DNA of 50,039 nucleotides. It comes from CAVOKN01 sp963696505 (lineage in GTDB: Bacteria > Pseudomonadota > Gammaproteobacteria > Burkholderiales > Rhodocyclaceae). Of the stretch, positions 1 through 8,051 are shown one piece after another (within the stretch, counting starts at the first letter, position 1; each line of letters starts with the position of its first letter). The stretch lies in NCBI GenBank assembly GCA_963696505.1, contig CAVOKN010000027.1:1-50039 (forward strand), written 5' to 3'. The notes beneath the pieces were generated by a model that saw only the letters and a program-made list of their open reading frames with translations, did no database searches and was not told the origin of the DNA. The position numbers and the translations under genes are program-made.

Positions 1-1
1 G

Positions 2-91
2 GCCGCGCACATCGGTGCCAATCCCTACTGGGACACCCGCCTCACCGCAGGCGCGGCGGAACTGACCAACGCGCAAACCCGCAGGATCAAC
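2..91 (+). pseudogene. 3' remnant of an upstream reading frame, cut by window edge
   Basis: Frame 2 is open from the first base and reads protein-like text (HIGANPYWDTRL, ELTNAQTR). It runs without a stop straight into the lipoprotein start at 92. I do not recognise the family. Lack of a stop before the next start suggests either a lost stop or a frameshift, which fits the decayed state of the next gene. Confidence 0.3.
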
Positions 92-861
92 ATGACAAGC
101 GTCCCCGCCTCCCCAAGGCCGCTCCGGATTTCGTGGCGCCACGGGATGGGCACCTTCGCCGCCGCCATGCTGCTGCAGGCCTGCGGCACGATGCAGGGAA
201 CGCCGAGCCGCGCGCCGAGGCCGAAAACCCCTCGCTGGCAAAGGATCCGCTTCTCCATCCAGTGGAACCGCAGCGATCCACCGCAATGGCATGTGGACGC
301 GGGGCTCGCCACCGGGTCGCCGCCCCGTTGCTCGATCAGGAGCGCCCGTCCATCGCGCTATGGCGCTTCCATCGCATCGCCCAGGGATGCCACGGGCCAC
401 TCGCCGAGCCTGCTGACCCAGGCCGGTGAGGCGGCAAATGCCCGGATGTGCCAGACATCAAGGCCGATCCGCTCGTCATCGAATTGCACAAGGCGGGGGT
501 GCTGGACCGCGTCGAATGCGAGGTGTTTCCAGCCGAGCGGGAAGGCCTCGTGGAGGCTACCAGCGACCCGCGGTGGTCAGCCCCTTTGCAGCGCGCCTGG
601 CCGTACTTCCTCATGGGCACGAGCGAGTCGTGGCTGCGCCTCATCGACGAGCATGCGCGCAGGCTTGGCGGCGAGGACGTCAGACTCTGCCCCAGATCCT
701 CGACTTCTATCGCCAGGTAAACGATGCGGTGACGGACACCTGGCACAGGGAAGGCCATCACGCCTTCCTGCACCACCTCAACGCGCTGTTCGGCTACGAG
801 CCGATCGATCTTGGGCCCGATGGGCGGCGGAGGTGCTCAGTCCGCCTACCGGAACTTCTGA
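92..861 (+). pseudogene. Decayed lipoprotein gene with many frame changes
   Basis: The start at 92 gives an N-terminal signal with a lipobox-like LLQAC, so the ancestor was an outer-membrane or periplasmic lipoprotein. Protein-like text then jumps between frames: frame 1 (SLAKDPLLHPVEP), frame 2 (QWHVDAGLA), frame 1 (RPSIALWRFHR), frame 2 (DATGHSPSLL), frame 1 from 448 (KADPLVIELHKAG, ECEVFPAEREGLVEATSD, AWPYFLMGTSESWLRLIDEH) and frame 3 (LPQILDFYRQVND, HAFLHHLNALFGYEP). A likely stop lies at 859-861. At least five frame switches over 770 bases cannot be explained by one sequencing error, so this looks like true decay. The family is not recognised. From about 862 to 1280 I see no supportable gene. 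Confidence 0.55.
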
Positions 862-1280
862 ATCGTCGCCTCGCAGGGTATGGCCACGCCACGACGCTGG
901 AAGGCGTCACCGACCGAAGGATTCCGCGTCTGTTTTCCGCATCGGCAGGGACTCGGCTGGCTCTCTCACAGAAGCGGGCCACTGCTCGCAACCCAGTCCG
1001 ATTGCTGCGATGGGACGTGTCGACACCGAGTTCCAGCAGAGCAGACGCCATGTCCCACAGGATAGACTGTAACTGCGCTCATAAGAGCGGCGTCCCCTCC
1101 ACCAAACGCACGTTGATGTCCAGCGCCGGCGGTGGAAAGGAGGGCGGAGATTCCTCGGGCTCGCGGTTTTTGGAGAACTCAATGACCCTCATGGACGACC
1201 GGGGGCTTGCCGCTGGCTCCCCCTTGCGTTCACGGATCGGCCCCCTGGCAAAACCGAGCAGCACCCGGGTGAGAGTCCGG

Positions 1281-1339
1281 CTAACGAATAAGGTTAGTCG
1301 TGCTCGCGAAGCGAGCCACGATCTAACCTTATTCGTTGG
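1281..1339. repeat. Long near-perfect palindrome (59 nt)
   Basis: The left arm at 1281-1297 (CTAACGAATAAGGTTAG) is complementary to 1323-1339 with one mismatch. The inner segments TCGTG/CACGA and CTCGC/GCGAG continue the stem to a GAA loop, with single-base bulges at 1316 and 1322. The AT-rich outer arms differ in composition from the surrounding GC-rich DNA. It abuts the point where the ankyrin remnant ends, so it may be a small palindromic mobile element or REP-type repeat. Confidence 0.7.
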
Positions 1340-1550
1340 GCATGCGCACCGCGAAGTGCAGCGGCGTGTTGCCATTCTCCAGCCGGCCATGGCATCCGCC
1401 CCCGCTGCCAGAAGCGCCTTCAGCACCTCGGCATCCTTGGCGACGAACACGAAATGGATCGGTCTGAACCCCTGTGTTCCTGGAGCATTCGCACTCACGC
1501 CGGCGGCAAGGGCCTGCTGACGCGCCCCGCATCGCCGCGCTGAACGTCAT
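1329..1550 (-). pseudogene. Ankyrin-repeat protein remnant, frameshifted and truncated
   Basis: Reading leftward from 1550 (MTFSAAMRG), the sequence shifts frame to GVSANAPGTQGFRPIHFVF followed by AKDAEVLKALLAAGADA, then shifts back to ENGNTPLHFAVRMPN. These are the hallmarks of ankyrin repeats (LLxAGAD, GxTPLHxA). The last codons run into the palindrome at 1281-1339, which supplies the stop. Two frame changes and truncation make this a remnant. Ankyrin repeats mediate protein-protein contacts; the partner is unknown. Confidence 0.6.
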
Positions 1551-1592
1551 CGACCATCGCCGCCACGCGGGGATCGGCCCAGGCGGATCGTC

Positions 1593-2047
1593 TCAGCCAT
1601 CCCCGGTCAGCCGCTCGTCGGCCTGGCGCAGGCGCCGGCTGATCTCGCGCGCGATGTTCATCTCGATCAGGGCGAACTGCTCCAGATCCCTCTGGTAGAG
1701 CTGCAACAGGCCGGCGATCGGAATCTCTATCGCTTGGCAGTGCTCCAGAGCCAGGACCGAAGCACTGCGCGGCGAAATGTCACCAGCGCCATCTCGCCGA
1801 AGCATTCCCCCGGACCCAACTGCCGCAGCACCACTGGCGCTGCGTGCGCCTGCTTGATGATCGCCACCCGCCCCGACTCCAGGAGGTACATCGCCTCACC
1901 CTGATCCCCTTCGCGGAAGAAGTAGGCGTCCCGTGGGACCGACACGCCAGTCGAAAGACTCAGAAGAAACTCGACGATGTCGCCGCGGATGCCGCCGAAA
2001 AGCGGCATCTGCTGGAGCAGCGCCATCCGGTTCGATTCGATCGTCAT
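1593..2047 (-). pseudogene. Cyclic-nucleotide-binding (CRP-type) domain protein, one frameshift
   Basis: The start at 2047 gives MTIESNRMALLQQMPLFGG, then a CNBD core with YFFREGDQGEAMYLLESGRVAI and LGPGECFGEMALV. That phosphate-binding cassette form (GE(C/M)xGE(M/L)AL) is diagnostic of the family. Near 1780 the frame changes and continues as SASVLALEHCQAIEIPIAGLL and ends NIAREISRRLRQADERL at 1593. The total of 455 nt is one base short of whole codons, so a single-base deletion explains the break. There is no helix-turn-helix after the domain, so it is a stand-alone sensor rather than a classic CRP regulator. It lies 25 bases downstream of the exported CX3C protein on the same strand. Confidence 0.7.
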
Positions 2048-2072
2048 CGAACGGAAAAGGCGGATCCGGCGA

Positions 2073-2738
2073 TCAACGCGCCGGGCAGCGGGCCTGGCAG
2101 GCGTCGAAGGCGGCCTCGCACGACTGGCGGCAGGCCGCCTGGGTGCAGGTCTTCTGACATTGCCAGAGCCGGTCGCCGCAGCCGTGGATGCAGCGGTTGC
2201 TGCTCTGCTGCAAGGGCGATGCGTCGGCATCCAAGGGCAGCCGCAGCACCCCGCGATCCCGGCAGGCTGCCAGTTCTATCTCGCGCGGCGGCCCCGGCAG
2301 CAGCTTCCACTGCTCCGCCGTGAACGCCAGTTCCGACTGAAACGCCTGCAGCGACCCGGGGGCGTCGAGTTCGCCCGAACGGCGCAGCACCTCCAGCGCC
2401 CAGCAGTCGGCACGCCGTGCCTGATCGGGAGTGGGTATCGCGCCGACCGGCTGGCCAAGGGCATGCCTCGCGCATTCGCCGGCATGGAAGAACAAGCGCG
2501 CTCGCGGGGCGAGCCCCGGCATGATCGTCGAATTGACGCGAAGGACCGGCTCGCCGCCGTCGCGGCCGGCGCGCACGATCACCGGCAACAGCGGATCGTC
2601 CACCTCCTGCACCGGACGCCCCGTCGCGTCGGTGCAGCCATCCTGCCGTTCGGATTGTGCCCACGCCCCGCCGGCAGCGGCGACGACTACGGAGCAAACG
2701 AGCGCGCGGCGCAAGCAGCGTGAAAGGTCGATAGCCAT
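2073..2738 (-). CDS. Exported protein with four C-terminal CX3C motifs
   Basis: I chose the start at 2738 because it gives a clean Sec signal peptide (basic SRCLRR, hydrophobic core, cleavage near GGAWAQ); longer versions have no signal-like N-terminus. The mature part has a GCTDATGRPVQEVDDP stretch and then no recognisable domain. The last 40 residues hold eight cysteines as four CX3C motifs (CIHGC, CQKTC, CRQSC, CQARC) separated by 6, 4 and 6 residues, which resembles helical hairpins pinned by disulfides. The location would be the periplasm. The family is not recognised. It is followed on the same strand by the cyclic-nucleotide-binding gene, so the two may be co-transcribed. Confidence 0.65.
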   Translation of the reverse strand: MAIDLSRCLRRALVCSVVVAAAGGAWAQSERQDGCTDATGRPVQEVDDPLLPVIVRAGRDGGEPVLRVNSTIMPGLAPRARLFFHAGECARHALGQPVGAIPTPDQARRADCWALEVLRRSGELDAPGSLQAFQSELAFTAEQWKLLPGPPREIELAACRDRGVLRLPLDADASPLQQSSNRCIHGCGDRLWQCQKTCTQAACRQSCEAAFDACQARCPAR

Positions 2739-2861
2739 TTCGAGCAATGGTGCATGAGGGTGCGCCCGATGGTAGCAGCCAACGCTCGGTGGAAAAGGGG
2801 AGATTCGCCAAGTCCGCCCAGGTTCGACCGCGGACGCCCGGCGCGGCGGGGATTGCTGCGG

Positions 2862-2893
2862 GGTCAATTGACCACCCGGGTGGGGGAATTCCC
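2862..2893. promoter_or_regulatory. Three abutting perfect palindromes, likely operator
   Basis: The gap between the divergent genes starting at 2738 and 3094 contains GGTCAATTGACC (2862-2873), CCACCCGGGTGG (2872-2883) and GGGAATTCCC (2884-2893) end to end. Just downstream, TTCTCG/CGAGAA (2903-2918) forms a further inverted repeat. This is a good place for a regulator of either gene. No regulator is identified. The rest of the 355-base gap shows nothing else I can support. Confidence 0.45.
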
Positions 2894-3093
2894 GCAGATG
2901 CATTCTCGCGTTCGAGAACACTTCTCATTTTTGATCCAGCAGACCTCCCCGCCCCCCATTCGAATCAGCAAGTTGAACAAGCCGAGACACCGAATAACGA
3001 TTGGCCCGCGATTTGCTTCAGTACGCTCAAGGCGGGTTTGTGCGCCGCCGTAATCATGGTCAGAACCACGCGCCAAGGCACGGGGAGATAGAG

Positions 3094-3423
3094 ATGGCAA
3101 GGCAACTTACGCAGCACCTCCTGGAGCGGGAAACCGAAGCCTTCCGTGGCAGCGGCGGCATCAGCCAGGAAAATCGCTGCCTCGGGTTCCGACCTGCCTT
3201 CCTCGACACATTCACCTGCGTGGTATATCCGTCCTGCTTCGCCAACGGCGTCCCCGCGCCCTTTCACCTGATCGACGGGCTTCCCGATGAGGCTGTCGAT
3301 CGGCGCGACGCCACCGGCCGGGTGATCACCCTGAAGACGTCGGTGGTTTCCGGCTTCATCCGGGACGGCCACTTCTACACCCGCGAAGAGGCCGCTGCGG
3401 CCTGCGCCGGCACCAACCACTGA
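3094..3423 (+). CDS. Small conserved-looking protein, unknown function (109 aa)
   Basis: The ATG at 3094 follows a purine-rich GGGGAGATAGAG site. The protein begins MARQLTQHLLERETEAFRG and contains SQENRCLGFRPAFLDT, a TCVVYPSCFANG segment and a C-terminal half rich in beta-type residues (GRVITLKTSVVSGFIRDGHF). It has no signal peptide and no membrane segment. Three cysteines lie in the first two thirds. I do not recognise the family. It stands alone, divergent from the exported CX3C gene and upstream of ppk2. Confidence 0.6.
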   Translation: MARQLTQHLLERETEAFRGSGGISQENRCLGFRPAFLDTFTCVVYPSCFANGVPAPFHLIDGLPDEAVDRRDATGRVITLKTSVVSGFIRDGHFYTREEAAAACAGTNH

Positions 3424-3542
3424 GCGTTGGCGGCGGTTTCGCCGCCGGCCCGAGTCCAGCCGGGACACCCGATCCCACCGCTGCCAGCTTCCCGATACGC
3501 AATCGATCTCTGCCGGACTGCTTCGGCAAGCCAGCGGCGCGC

Positions 3543-3548
3543 TAGAAT
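3543..3548 (+). promoter_or_regulatory. Candidate -10 element (TAGAAT) for ppk2
   Basis: TAGAAT lies 70 bases before the ppk2 start. The same hexamer occurs 22 and 29 bases before the RdgC and patatin starts. No convincing -35 box is seen, so support is weak. Confidence 0.3.
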
Positions 3549-3617
3549 GCCTTTATTTGCTGCCGACCCCCGCCCTGGTCGGCATTCGCGCCATTCTGAC
3601 CCGATACGGTGGAGCCC

Positions 3618-4799
3618 ATGGATACAACCCGTCAGCAGGACCCCGCGCCCGTCCCCAAACCCGAGGCCGCCGTAACGCCGCGGCGTCCCCGCACCCCGCG
3701 GCCGCGCCGCGCCACCGCGGGGGACATAGCGCCGACTTCCGATGCCGGTGGGATCGAGGCCTTCGAGGTGGCGCAGGCCGTCGATGCGGCGGAGAGTTCC
3801 AAGGTCATCGCCGTCAAGGACATTCTTTCCCAACTCGCTCCGGACGACACGGCCGGCCTGGCGAAAACGCTCAAGGCGATCATGGCCGGCGCTTCGCCCG
3901 ACGATGCTGCAATCCTGCGCGATGCCCTGCTGAACGAACAGGAACCGGTGTTCGCCCGGCCGCCTTCCAGCCCCGACGACGAACTCGCGGAAGACTGGCG
4001 CGAAGGCGGCTATCCCTACAAGAACCTGCTGTCGCGCAAGAACTACGAGCGCCAGAAGTACCGCCTGCAGGTGGAGTTGCTCAAGCTCCAGGCCTGGGTG
4101 AAGGACACCCGCCAGCGCGTGGTGATCCTGTTCGAGGGACGCGACGCTGCCGGCAAGGGCGGCACCATCAAGCGATTCATGGAGCATCTGAATCCCCGCG
4201 GCGCACACGTGGTCGCGCTGGAAAAGCCGACCGAGACCGAGCGCGGCCAGTGGTACTTCCAGCGCTACGTGCAGCACCTGCCCACTGCCGGCGAGATAGC
4301 GCTGTTCGACCGCTCGTGGCACAACCGTGCAGGCGTCGAGCGGGTGATGGGCTTCTGCAGCAACGAGGAATACCTCGAATACATGCGCCAGGCGCCGGAG
4401 TTCGAGCGCAACCTGGTGCATAGCGGCATCCACCTGATCAAGTTCTGGTTCTCGGTGAGCCAGAAGGAGCAGCGTCGCCGCTTCAAGGAGCGGGAGGCCC
4501 ACCCGCTCAAGCAGTGGAAGCTGAGCCCGGTGGACATGGCCTCCCTCGACAAGTGGGACGAATACACCAAGGCCAAGGAAGCAGTCTTTTTCTACACGGA
4601 CACTGCGGACGCTCCCTGGACAGTCATCAAGTCAGATTGCAAGAAACGCGCTCGCCTCAATGCGATGCGCTATGTGCTGCACAAACTGCCCTATACCAAC
4701 AAGGACATCGAGCGCATCAGTCCTCTCGACCCACTGCTGGTCGGCCGTGCCCACGTGGTGTACGAGCGCGGAGAGCACCAGAACGGACCTATCCTCTGA
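3618..4799 (+). CDS. ppk2: Polyphosphate kinase 2 (PPK2)
   Basis: PPK2 transfers phosphate between polyphosphate and nucleoside di- or monophosphates, in the cytoplasm. The catalytic core begins at about residue 130 (GYPYKNLLSRKNYE). It has a Walker A motif GRDAAGKGG at about 174-182, followed by the lid region with KPTETERGQWYFQRYV. The Walker B-like ALFDRSWHNRAGVERVMGFC is at about 229-248, and SPVDMASLDKWDEYTKAKE lies near the C-terminus. The first ~110 residues are a basic, proline-rich extension (PRRPRTPRPRR) beyond the usual core. The ATG at 3618 follows GGTGGAG; an in-frame GTG at 3609 is the alternative. Single-domain class I type is likely; the preferred nucleotide cannot be read from sequence. 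Confidence 0.93.
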   Translation: MDTTRQQDPAPVPKPEAAVTPRRPRTPRPRRATAGDIAPTSDAGGIEAFEVAQAVDAAESSKVIAVKDILSQLAPDDTAGLAKTLKAIMAGASPDDAAILRDALLNEQEPVFARPPSSPDDELAEDWREGGYPYKNLLSRKNYERQKYRLQVELLKLQAWVKDTRQRVVILFEGRDAAGKGGTIKRFMEHLNPRGAHVVALEKPTETERGQWYFQRYVQHLPTAGEIALFDRSWHNRAGVERVMGFCSNEEYLEYMRQAPEFERNLVHSGIHLIKFWFSVSQKEQRRRFKEREAHPLKQWKLSPVDMASLDKWDEYTKAKEAVFFYTDTADAPWTVIKSDCKKRARLNAMRYVLHKLPYTNKDIERISPLDPLLVGRAHVVYERGEHQNGPIL

Positions 4800-5010
4800 G
4801 CGCCAGGCCTCCCGGATCGCTCGGCTACCGGTCGGCGAAGAGCGACGAGCAGGGAAATCCTGATTCTTACAGCCTGATCGTCGCATTCAGACGCGGATCG
4901 CGCCGGCGGGCGAAGCGCCCCGTGGCCGAATCGGCAACACCGCGAGGCCGTCCTGGGGCCCAATCCGGGCGCATTCGTGCCGGCCTCATCCGCGAAACCC
5001 CACCATCACA

Positions 5011-5739
5011 ATGAACACCCGACAACAAGCCCTGCCGCTGTGCGGCAAACCCCTGCCCGCGCCAAGCCCTGTGGTCATTCCGGCCTATCTCGAACAGACC
5101 TACTGGTGGGCCTACGTGCACCCGCGTGCGGTGCGCATCTTCGAACGGGAATGGCTCGTCAACGCGATCCTGCTCGGCAACTACGCCGCCTTGCGCGATG
5201 CTGCCCTGTCGGAAATGGGTGCCGAGCTTGCGGGCCATACGCTGCAAGTGGCCTGCGTGTACGGCGATCTCACGCCTCGGTTGCGCGAGCGTCTCGCGCC
5301 CGATGCCTGCCTGGCGGTCGCGGACGTGCTGCCGATCCAGTTGCGCAACCTGCGCGACAAGCTGCCACCCGATCCCCGGGTATCCCTGCTGCTGCGCGAC
5401 TCCACGGCGCTAGGCTTCGCCGATGGCAGTTTCGACCGGGCCCTGCTCTTTTTCCTGCTGCACGAGCAGCCGGAGCAGGTGCGCCGGCGCACCGTGGCGG
5501 AGGCTCTGCGCGTGCTGAAGCCCGGTGGCAAGCTGATCGTCGTCAACTACCATCGGCCGCGCGGATGGAACCCGCTGCGCCTGCTCATGGCTGCCGTGTT
5601 GCGCAGCCTCGAACCCTATGCCATGGACTTGTGGCGACAGGACATGGAAAGCTTCCTGCCCCCCGAGGTCGGAATCGCCGCCCTGCGCAAGCTGACTTTC
5701 TTCGGCGGCCTGTATCAAATGGTGGTCATAACCCGATGA
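5011..5739 (+). CDS. rquA: Rhodoquinone biosynthesis methyltransferase-like protein RquA
   Basis: This 242-residue protein matches the RquA pattern I know from Rhodospirillum rubrum: IPAYLEQTYWWAYVHPRAV, FEREWLVNAILLGNY, an atypical SAM-binding motif LQVACVYGDLTPRL in place of a GxGxG loop, LLFFLLHEQPEQVRRRTV, and NYHRPRGWNPLRLL. RquA converts ubiquinone to rhodoquinone with SAM as amino donor, giving a low-potential quinone for anaerobic respiration. Length agrees with the family (about 240). The ATG at 5011 has no clear ribosome site. It stands 50 bases before the binding-protein gene and could share its transcript. Confidence 0.82.
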   Translation: MNTRQQALPLCGKPLPAPSPVVIPAYLEQTYWWAYVHPRAVRIFEREWLVNAILLGNYAALRDAALSEMGAELAGHTLQVACVYGDLTPRLRERLAPDACLAVADVLPIQLRNLRDKLPPDPRVSLLLRDSTALGFADGSFDRALLFFLLHEQPEQVRRRTVAEALRVLKPGGKLIVVNYHRPRGWNPLRLLMAAVLRSLEPYAMDLWRQDMESFLPPEVGIAALRKLTFFGGLYQMVVITR

Positions 5740-5789
5740 CTCGGGGCGCAGACGCGCCGCCGGTTCCCAGCGATCGAGGAGAAAAGGAA

Positions 5790-6932
5790 ATGGACAAACG
5801 CATGCTGCCACTGCTCGGCCTCGCCTTCCTGAGTCTGAACGCCATGGCCGACATCAACGTCGGCGTCACCCTTTCGGCCTCCGGTCCGGCGGCCTCACTC
5901 GGCATACCGGAGAAGAACAGCTTCGCGCTGGTGCCGACGACCATCGCCGGCCAGAAGGTCAACTACATTATTCTCGACGACGCCTCCGACACCACCGCCG
6001 CGGTGAAGAACGCGCGCAAACTGACCGGCGAGCACAAAGTCGATGTCATACTCGGTTCCACCATCACCCCCAACTCGCTGGCCATGGTGGACGTCGCGGC
6101 AGAAACGCAGACGCCGATGATCGCGCTCGCGGCCTCGGCGCGCATCGTCGAGCCGATGGACGAAAAGCGGCGCTGGGTGTTCAAGGTGGCGCAGAACGAC
6201 TCCCACATGGCAACCGCCCTGTTCGCCCACATGGGCGGCAACAACGTGCGCACGCTGGCCTACGTCGGCTTTGCCGATGCCTACGGCGAAGGCTGGTGGA
6301 ACGAGGTGAACAAGCTGGCGGAAGGCCGCAAGATCGCCATCGTCGCCAACGAGCGCTACAACCGCTCCGACACCTCGGTCACCGGCCAGGTGCTCAAGAT
6401 ACTCGCCGCCAAACCGGACGCGGTGCTGATCGGCGGCGCCGGCACTCCCGCCGCCCTGCCCCAGAAGGCCCTGCGCGAGAAGGGCTACAAGGGCGTCATC
6501 TACCAGACCCATGGCGTGGCAAACAGCGACTTCCTGCGTGTCGGCGGCAAGGACGTGGAAGGCACCTTCCTACCCGCCGGCCCGGTACTGGTGGCGGCCC
6601 AACTCCCCGCCGACAATCCGATCCGCAAAGTAGCCCTGGAATACGTGACGCGCTACGAGGCGGCCCACGGCAAAGGCAGCGCCACGACCTTCGGCGCCCA
6701 CACCTGGGACGCGATGGGGCTGCTCGAAGGCGCGATCCCGCTGGCGCTCAAGAAGGCCCTGCCGGGAACGAAGGAGTTCCGCGCCGCGCTGCGCGATGCG
6801 CTGGAGGGCACGCGGGATTTAGTCGGCGCCCACGGCGTGTTCAACATGAGCCCGACGGATCACGTCGGCCTCGACCAGCGGGCACGGGTGATGGTGACGA
6901 TCGACGGCGGCGCCTGGAAACTGGTGAAGTAG
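5790..6932 (+). CDS. ABC transporter substrate-binding protein (branched-chain amino acid/LivJ type)
   Basis: The start at 5790 follows GAGGAGAAAAGG and yields a signal peptide ending near NAMA/DINVGV. The mature protein has the Leu/Ile/Val-binding type I fold: VTLSASGPAASLGIPEKN, DDASDTTAAVKNARKLT, DVILGSTITPNSLAMVDVA, ETQTPMIALAASA, YVGFADAYGEGWW, and a HTWDAMGLLEGAI segment. The family captures amino acids, amides or aromatic carboxylates in the periplasm and hands them to a Liv permease. No permease or ATPase genes are adjacent, so the ligand and partner are unknown. Length 380 residues is usual. Confidence 0.88.
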   Translation: MDKRMLPLLGLAFLSLNAMADINVGVTLSASGPAASLGIPEKNSFALVPTTIAGQKVNYIILDDASDTTAAVKNARKLTGEHKVDVILGSTITPNSLAMVDVAAETQTPMIALAASARIVEPMDEKRRWVFKVAQNDSHMATALFAHMGGNNVRTLAYVGFADAYGEGWWNEVNKLAEGRKIAIVANERYNRSDTSVTGQVLKILAAKPDAVLIGGAGTPAALPQKALREKGYKGVIYQTHGVANSDFLRVGGKDVEGTFLPAGPVLVAAQLPADNPIRKVALEYVTRYEAAHGKGSATTFGAHTWDAMGLLEGAIPLALKKALPGTKEFRAALRDALEGTRDLVGAHGVFNMSPTDHVGLDQRARVMVTIDGGAWKLVK

Positions 6933-6947
6933 CCGGCCTCGTGCGCG

Positions 6948-6953
6948 TAGAAT
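6948..6953 (+). promoter_or_regulatory. Candidate -10 element (TAGAAT) for rdgC
   Basis: TAGAAT sits 22 bases before the rdgC start, followed by a T-rich leader. No clear -35 box is seen. Confidence 0.3.
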
Positions 6954-6974
6954 CGCTGCTTTTTTCGATCTGCC

Positions 6975-7881
6975 ATGTGGTTCAGGAACCTGCTGCTCTA
7001 CCGTTGCCGCGACTGGAACACCAGCACGGCCAAACTCGAAGACGCGCTGGCGCGCCAGACTTTCCAGACCTGCGGTGCCATGGACCTGGCGAGCCGCGGC
7101 TGGGTCGCCCCCCGCGGCGACGGCGACGCCCTGGTGCATGCCAGCGCCGGGGCCATGCTGATCGCATTGGGCGTGGAGCAGAAACTGCTGCCCGCTTCGG
7201 TCGTCAACCAGTACGCCCAGGCTCGCGCCGAAGAGATTGAAGCGCAGCAGGGCTATCGTCCGGGGCGCAAGCAGATGCGCGAGATCCGCGAGCGCGTCGC
7301 CGACGAGCTGCTGCCCCGCGCCTTCACCCGCAAGCGCAGCACCTGCGTGTGGATAGCCCCCGCCGGTGGCTGGCTGGCGATCGACGCAGCCAACGCCGCC
7401 AAGGGCGACGAGGTCCTGGAGGTGCTGGGCAAGTGCGTCGAACGATCTCCCGCTGGCGGCGCTGAAGACGCGGCTTTCGCCGAGCAACGCGATGACCGCC
7501 TGGCTCGCGGCGGACGAGGCGCCGGCGGGCTTCACCATCGACCGCGACTGCGAGCTGCGAGCCCCCACCGAAGACAAGGCAACGGTGCGCTACGTGCGCC
7601 ACGCCCTGGAGGCGAAGCAGATCGGCGCCCACATCGAGGCCGGCAAGCAGGCCACGCGGCTGGCACTCACCTGGAACGACCGCCTGTCCTTCGTGCTCCA
7701 CGAAAACCTTCAGGTCAAGCGCCTGGCCTTCCTCGATCTACTGAAAGAAGAGGCCGAGCAGCAGGCCCAGAACGCCGACGAGCAGTTCGACGCCGACTTC
7801 GCGATCATGAGCGGCGAGTTTTCCCGCTTCCTGCCCGACCTCGTCGAAGCGCTGGGCGGCGAGGCCGCAGCTGATGCCTGA
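6975..7881 (+). pseudogene. rdgC: Recombination-associated protein RdgC, one frameshift
   Basis: RdgC is a ring-shaped DNA-binding protein that limits RecA action. The N-terminus MWFRNLLLYR and LEDALARQTFQTCG, the segment GYRPGRKQMREIRERVADELLPRAF and the C-terminus FLPDLVEALGGE are typical. The frame changes at about 7440: after EVLGKCV the second frame continues as NDLPLAALKTRLSPSNAM. The 907-nt span is one base more than whole codons (301 aa, family about 303), so one inserted G near 7440 restores the full gene. I regard it as an intact gene with either a sequencing error or a very recent mutation. Confidence 0.88.
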
Positions 7882-8017
7882 ATGCATCCCTCTCGGCCAG
7901 GCGGCGCCAGCGCTGTTGCCGATACAGGGAATCATCCGCGGCCCCGCCGCTGATCCCGCCCGGGTCCAATGCGTCACCGCAGTACCGCTGGCGCGAAGGC
8001 CGGGAGTGCGCCTCGGT

Positions 8018-8023
8018 TAGAAT
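8018..8023 (+). promoter_or_regulatory. Candidate -10 element (TAGAAT) for patatin gene
   Basis: TAGAAT lies 29 bases before the start at 8052. No -35 box is evident, so it is listed only as a candidate. Confidence 0.3.
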
Positions 8024-8051
8024 ACGCGGACAACCGCTACTGCCTGATCCC

